A program made the position numbers and the translations under genes. DNA of 17,482 nt from an uncultured Clostridia bacterium (GTDB taxonomy: Bacteria > Bacillota > Clostridia > Peptostreptococcales > Anaerovoracaceae), in assembly GCA_937915045.1 (NCBI GenBank), contig CALDNM010000117.1, positions 1 through 17,482 of the forward strand, given 5' to 3'. Each line of letters starts with the position of its first letter. Position 1 is the first letter of the stretch. Of this stretch, positions 13,951 to 17,482 are shown piece after piece. The notes under the pieces are model-generated. The model was not told the DNA's origin. It worked only from the letters and a program-made list of their open reading frames with translations, and searched no databases.

Positions 13951-15776
13951 GTTTTCTGCCGGTAGATAAAAATGATATGAAAGAAAGAGGATGGACGCAG
14001 ACAGACTTCGTGCTGGTCACAGGTGACGCGTATGTGGACCATCCTTCTTTTGGTACAGCTATAATCAGCAGGCTGCTTGAACGTTTTGGATATAAAGTCT
14101 GCATCCTTCCGCAGCCGGACTGGAGATCGTGTGATGATTTCAAACGCTTTGGAAAACCTCGTCTTGGATTTCTGATCAATTCAGGGAACGTCGATTCAAT
14201 GGTAAACAATTATTCGGTGTTCAAGCATCGCAGAAAGACAGATATATATTCTCCGGGCGGAAAGCCCGGAAGACGCCCGGACCGGGCGGTCACTGTATAC
14301 TGCAACCGCGCGAAAGAAGCGTATCCGGACACGCCTATCGTCATAGGCGGGCTTGAAGCGAGTCTTCGCCGTCTAGGGCATTATGATTACTGGGATGATA
14401 AGATAAGAAGATCTATCCTTCTCGACAGCAGGGCGGACATACTGATCTATGGCATGGGAGAACGCGCGGTCATCGAGATCGCTGAAGCGCTGGATTCAGG
14501 AATAGATGTACATGATATCGGATGGATAAAAGGGACATGCGTCATGTCGCGTGATCCGGGAACAGATGGAGGCACGACATTGCTGCCATCATTCGATGAA
14601 ATAAAAAACAATAAGGACGAATACTGCCGTTCTTTCATGACACAGTATAAAAATCACGACAGCATCACTGCAGTGACGCTTGCAGAGCAGTACGATGAGA
14701 AGCTGTACGTTGTGCAGAATCCTCCGCAGCCGCCTCTTGAAAGAGATGAGCTCGATGATGTGTACGGCCTTCCGTATGAGAGAAATTATCATCCGATGTA
14801 TGAAAAAGAAGGCGGAGTACCGGCTATCAAAGAAGTGAGATTCAGCATCATAAGCAACCGCGGATGTTTTGGAGGCTGCGCTTTCTGCGCTCTTACATAT
14901 CATCAGGGCAGGCAGGTCAGGAGCAGAAGCAAAGAGTCGATAGTCAAAGAAGCGGAGCTTCTTACGCGTTTTCCGGATTTCAAAGGTTATATACATGATA
15001 TCGGCGGGCCGACGGCCAACTTCCACGGTCCCGCGTGCGAGAAGCAGCTCAAGTATGGAGTATGCGCTGACAAGGACTGTATGTACCCGCACCCATGTAA
15101 AAACATGATCATAGATCATTCGGAATATCTTGATGTGCTGAGAGCGGTCAGAAATATCCCGGGGATCAAGAAGGTATTTATAAGGTCAGGGATCAGGTTC
15201 GACTATGTGATGGCGGATAAAGACAAGACTTTCATGAACGAGCTCTGCATGTATCACGTCAGCGGTACACTCAAGGTGGCGCCGGAGCACGTTGTACCGG
15301 AAGTGCTTAGGTATATGCGCAAGCCGGATATTTCTGTATTCGAAAGTTTTTCGAAAGCGTTTTTCCGTATAAACAAAGAGATCGGGAAGAAGCAGTTCAT
15401 GATACCGTATATAATTTCTTCGCATCCAGGATGTACTCTCGATGACGCGATAGAACTCGCGCTCTATCTTAAGAACTCGGGCTTTGTTCCAGATCAGGTG
15501 CAGGATTTTTATCCAACGCCAGGGACACTCGCGACGTGTATGTACTATACGGAAAAAGATCCGTTTACAATGAAAAAGATATATGTGGCTAAGGACCTTA
15601 AGGATAAGAAGTATCAGAGGGCTCTCATACATTTCAAGAAGCCCGAAAACAGGCATACAGTGATCGAAGCGCTGAAGGCCGCAGGAAGAGAGGATCTAAT
15701 CAATGAGCTTACTCACGGAGCTCCCGAAGATCGCGGAGCGGGGAAAAAGAAAATACGAAAAGGTAAAGGCCGGTAG
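13947..15776 (+). CDS. ygiQ: YgiQ-family (UPF0313) radical SAM protein
   Basis: A 609-residue radical SAM protein of unknown reaction. The cluster motif is C307-x3-C311-x2-C314 in RGCFGGCAFCALTYHQG, and the N-terminal 300 residues carry the family-specific segments (LPVDKNDMKERGW, GYKVCILPQPDW, GLEASLRRLGHYDYWDD). The linker SRSKESIVKEAE and the region HDIGGPTANF with a Cys-rich patch (CEKQLKYGVCADKDCMYPHPC) are also typical. The ATG overlaps the lipoprotein stop (ATGA) and has no strong ribosome binding site, which fits coupling. The last 74 bases also encode the N terminus of the downstream methyltransferase; here they give a basic tail rich in Lys and Arg. Function cannot be assigned beyond the family. 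Confidence 0.94.
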   Translation: MSFLPVDKNDMKERGWTQTDFVLVTGDAYVDHPSFGTAIISRLLERFGYKVCILPQPDWRSCDDFKRFGKPRLGFLINSGNVDSMVNNYSVFKHRRKTDIYSPGGKPGRRPDRAVTVYCNRAKEAYPDTPIVIGGLEASLRRLGHYDYWDDKIRRSILLDSRADILIYGMGERAVIEIAEALDSGIDVHDIGWIKGTCVMSRDPGTDGGTTLLPSFDEIKNNKDEYCRSFMTQYKNHDSITAVTLAEQYDEKLYVVQNPPQPPLERDELDDVYGLPYERNYHPMYEKEGGVPAIKEVRFSIISNRGCFGGCAFCALTYHQGRQVRSRSKESIVKEAELLTRFPDFKGYIHDIGGPTANFHGPACEKQLKYGVCADKDCMYPHPCKNMIIDHSEYLDVLRAVRNIPGIKKVFIRSGIRFDYVMADKDKTFMNELCMYHVSGTLKVAPEHVVPEVLRYMRKPDISVFESFSKAFFRINKEIGKKQFMIPYIISSHPGCTLDDAIELALYLKNSGFVPDQVQDFYPTPGTLATCMYYTEKDPFTMKKIYVAKDLKDKKYQRALIHFKKPENRHTVIEALKAAGREDLINELTHGAPEDRGAGKKKIRKGKGR

Positions 15777-17022
15777 CTTCAGCGTATCGGATATTTATGG
15801 GAATGGAGGAAATATCCTGGCTTTCGGAGAGAATTCGGGATTCATGTCATATCTCCTGGAAAACAGAGATATGAAGGGGATGATCAAGCTCATCTATGTC
15901 GATCCGCCGTTTTTTTCAAAGGCTGAGTATTCGTCAAAGATAAAGCTGGAGTCTGATGAGATGGACGATATACCGACGATAAAAACTACCGCGTATAACG
16001 ACAGATGGCAGGAAGGGATGGCAGAGTATCTCGAGATGTTCATCTGCAGGCTTTATCTGATGAAGGATCTTCTCGCGGATGACGGAAGCATCTGGGTCCA
16101 TCTGGACTGGCACGCCGCTCATTATGTCAAGGTGATCATGGACGATATTTTCGGCGAAAAGAATTTTGTGAACGAGATCATCTGGCAGTATAAGTCGGGC
16201 GGTACCGGAAAGAGACATTTCTCACGCAAGCACGATACACTTCTGTATTACGCGAAATCAAAAGATTATTATCTCGATATCGGAAAAGAAAAATCATACA
16301 ACAGGGGATTCAAACCTTACCGCTTCAAAAATGTGAAGGAGTATAAGGATGAACTCGGCTGGTATACTATGGTGAACGAAAAAGATATATGGCAGATAGA
16401 TATGGTAGGAAGGACTTCGGGTGAGCGTACAGGTTACGCGACTCAGAAGCCTGAAGCTCTGCTGAGGCGTATCGTTGAAAGCTGCACGCGTGAGGGTGAT
16501 CTCTGCGCGGACTTTTTCTGCGGTTCATCGACTCTGCCTGCAGTCTGTGAAAAGACGGGAAGAAAATGGATCGCGTGTGACGCGGGAGCTCTCGCGATCG
16601 CTGCATCTCAGAAAAGGCTTTCGGAAGCGAATTTCTCGATATTGACAGAAAGAAAAAGTGTGAGGGGACGCAGCGGAAAGCTCGAGTGCGAGCTGAGCTA
16701 TGGCGACGCGGGAGTAAGTGACCGCAATATGCTGATAATCGAGATCACAGGTTATTCGCCTCCGATGAGGAGCATCCCTGTTGGAGTTGATACGAAAAAA
16801 ATCGTAAAAGATGTAAGGTCTAAAGATCCGCTGCAGCTGATCGATTTCTGGAGCGTGGATTTCGATTATGACGGAGCCGTACACAGGCCGGAGATATGTT
16901 TCTGCAAAGGGAAGAATGCCATAGAAAACAAATGTGTGAAGCTCACACCGGGTGGCTGCTCAGTAAGTATAAAGGTTATTGATATTTTTGGGGATGTGAC
17001 AGAAAAAGTATTTGAAATTTAA
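15703..17022 (+). CDS. Orphan beta-class DNA methyltransferase (N6-adenine or N4-cytosine)
   Basis: A 439-residue DNA methyltransferase. Motif IV, VDPPFF (66-71), comes first and the SAM-binding motif I, DFFCGSST (270-277), comes late, preceded by GYATQKPEALLRRIV; this order is the beta class. Between them, NEIIWQYKSGGTGKRHFSRKHDTLLYYAK is typical. Residues about 311-439 form an extra C-terminal domain with VDFDYDG and SVSIKVIDIFGDVTEKVFE, a beta-rich module known from some adenine methyltransferases. The start at 15703 lies 74 bases inside ygiQ; the next in-frame Met is residue 48, and IAERGKRKYEKVKAG in the overlap looks like real protein, so the long overlap is probably true. GAGAGGA precedes the ATG. 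No restriction gene or second methyltransferase is visible, so a regulatory or orphan role is likelier than a complete restriction system in this window. Confidence 0.88.
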   Translation: MSLLTELPKIAERGKRKYEKVKAGSFSVSDIYGNGGNILAFGENSGFMSYLLENRDMKGMIKLIYVDPPFFSKAEYSSKIKLESDEMDDIPTIKTTAYNDRWQEGMAEYLEMFICRLYLMKDLLADDGSIWVHLDWHAAHYVKVIMDDIFGEKNFVNEIIWQYKSGGTGKRHFSRKHDTLLYYAKSKDYYLDIGKEKSYNRGFKPYRFKNVKEYKDELGWYTMVNEKDIWQIDMVGRTSGERTGYATQKPEALLRRIVESCTREGDLCADFFCGSSTLPAVCEKTGRKWIACDAGALAIAASQKRLSEANFSILTERKSVRGRSGKLECELSYGDAGVSDRNMLIIEITGYSPPMRSIPVGVDTKKIVKDVRSKDPLQLIDFWSVDFDYDGAVHRPEICFCKGKNAIENKCVKLTPGGCSVSIKVIDIFGDVTEKVFEI

Positions 17023-17039
17023 GGTTTGGGTAGTATAAT
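17012..17039 (+). promoter_or_regulatory. Promoter of the YitT-family gene
   Basis: TTGAAA (17012-17017), a 16-base spacer and TATAAT (17034-17039). The -35 box lies inside the last codons of the methyltransferase gene, and no terminator separates the two genes. Confidence 0.7.
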
Positions 17040-17084
17040 AGGCATTTGCAGCTAAAGGGATATTATATAAAAGGGGGCTTTCAT

Positions 17085-17482
17085 ATGGCTGATGAGACAA
17101 TAAAAGAATACAACAAGAAAAAGAAAAAAGTAGCAAAGAAAAAAGGCGTGAAACATTTTCTGATAGATCTGCTCTTCTGCATGGGTTCATGCGTTGTAGG
17201 AGCATTCGCGATACAATGCGTGATGACACCGAACGGACTGACAACAGGAGGAGTGACAGGCATAGTCAGACTGGTCATGAAACTGACCGGCTTTGATTTT
17301 TCACTGCTTTATTATTTGTTCTCGGGGATAATCGTATTGATAACGTGGCTCACGCTTGGATTCAAACAGGTGAGAAGAGTTCTTATAATGTTTATCATGT
17401 TCCCGGCGTTTACGTGGCTGTTCGAGTTCTGGGATTTCAATCTAATAAGCAATCATGATATGCTGCTCGCGTCGCTGTTCTA
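17085..17482 (+). CDS. YitT-family membrane protein, 5' part (cut by window end)
   Basis: The first 132 codons of a membrane protein that continues past the window. The start has AAGGGGGC about 7 bases upstream. A lysine-rich cytoplasmic N terminus (about residues 7-23) precedes a membrane segment FLIDLLFCMGSCVVGAFAI, the family motif PNGLTTGGVTGI (about residues 49-60), and further hydrophobic segments SLLYYLFSGIIVLITWLTL and VLIMFIMFPAFTWLF. This matches the YitT/DUF161 membrane protein family. The function is not well defined; a C-terminal cytoplasmic domain would be expected beyond the edge. Confidence 0.88.
   Translation, partial: MADETIKEYNKKKKKVAKKKGVKHFLIDLLFCMGSCVVGAFAIQCVMTPNGLTTGGVTGIVRLVMKLTGFDFSLLYYLFSGIIVLITWLTLGFKQVRRVLIMFIMFPAFTWLFEFWDFNLISNHDMLLASLF

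Noticed and set aside
1..17482. Possible CRISPR array, insertion sequence, tRNA, rRNA or toxin-antitoxin pair
   Set aside because: No regularly spaced repeats, transposase, tRNA cloverleaf or rRNA sequence was seen; the only long repeat is the duplicated riboswitch.

Overview
The window looks like chromosomal DNA of an anaerobic, low-to-moderate-GC Gram-positive bacterium of the class Clostridia. The evidence is a T-box leader in front of ileS, tandem c-di-GMP-I (GEMM-I) riboswitches, a four-subunit ferredoxin-dependent 2-oxoacid oxidoreductase, strong GGAGG ribosome binding sites, many intrinsic terminators, and Clostridia-type BMP lipoprotein and YitT proteins. I cannot name the genus from the sequence alone.

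Layout. 1-300: terminator of an upstream gene outside the window, then an AT-rich region with an inverted repeat and a strong promoter. 301-804: a leader of about 500 nt holding two near-identical c-di-GMP-I aptamers, each with a terminator-like hairpin after it, and an unexplained nested hairpin between them. It controls a secreted transglutaminase-like protein (805-1620). 1718-1980: promoter and isoleucine T-box, then ileS (2030-5155), which encodes a long-type IleRS whose HIGH signature reads G-I-H-H, followed by a strong terminator. 5222-5502: regulatory intergenic region rich in small palindromes. 5503-8092: operon for a 2-oxoacid:ferredoxin oxidoreductase (VOR/KOR type) in the order delta (ferredoxin), alpha, beta, gamma. 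It ends in a bidirectional terminator shared with a convergent MocR-type regulator (8164-9555, minus strand).

9650-12859: rlmN with its own extended -10 promoter, a small P-loop protein of unknown function with an inverted repeat over its promoter, and a two-gene unit of a CoA-pyrophosphatase-like Nudix hydrolase and a Nit2-like omega-amidase. 12867-17022: a promoter and three tightly packed genes. These encode a BMP-family lipoprotein, a YgiQ-family radical SAM protein (4-nt overlap) and an orphan beta-class N6/N4 DNA methyltransferase whose start lies 74 nt inside ygiQ. 17012-17482: promoter and the 5' part of a YitT-family membrane protein cut by the window edge.

Most genes are housekeeping or central metabolism. 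The less ordinary parts are the tandem c-di-GMP leader on a secreted transglutaminase-like protein, the GXHH IleRS (a signature linked to mupirocin hyper-resistance), the orphan methyltransferase overlapping ygiQ, and the uncharacterised P-loop gene. I saw no mobile element, CRISPR array, tRNA or rRNA gene. No clearly novel multi-gene system is evident.
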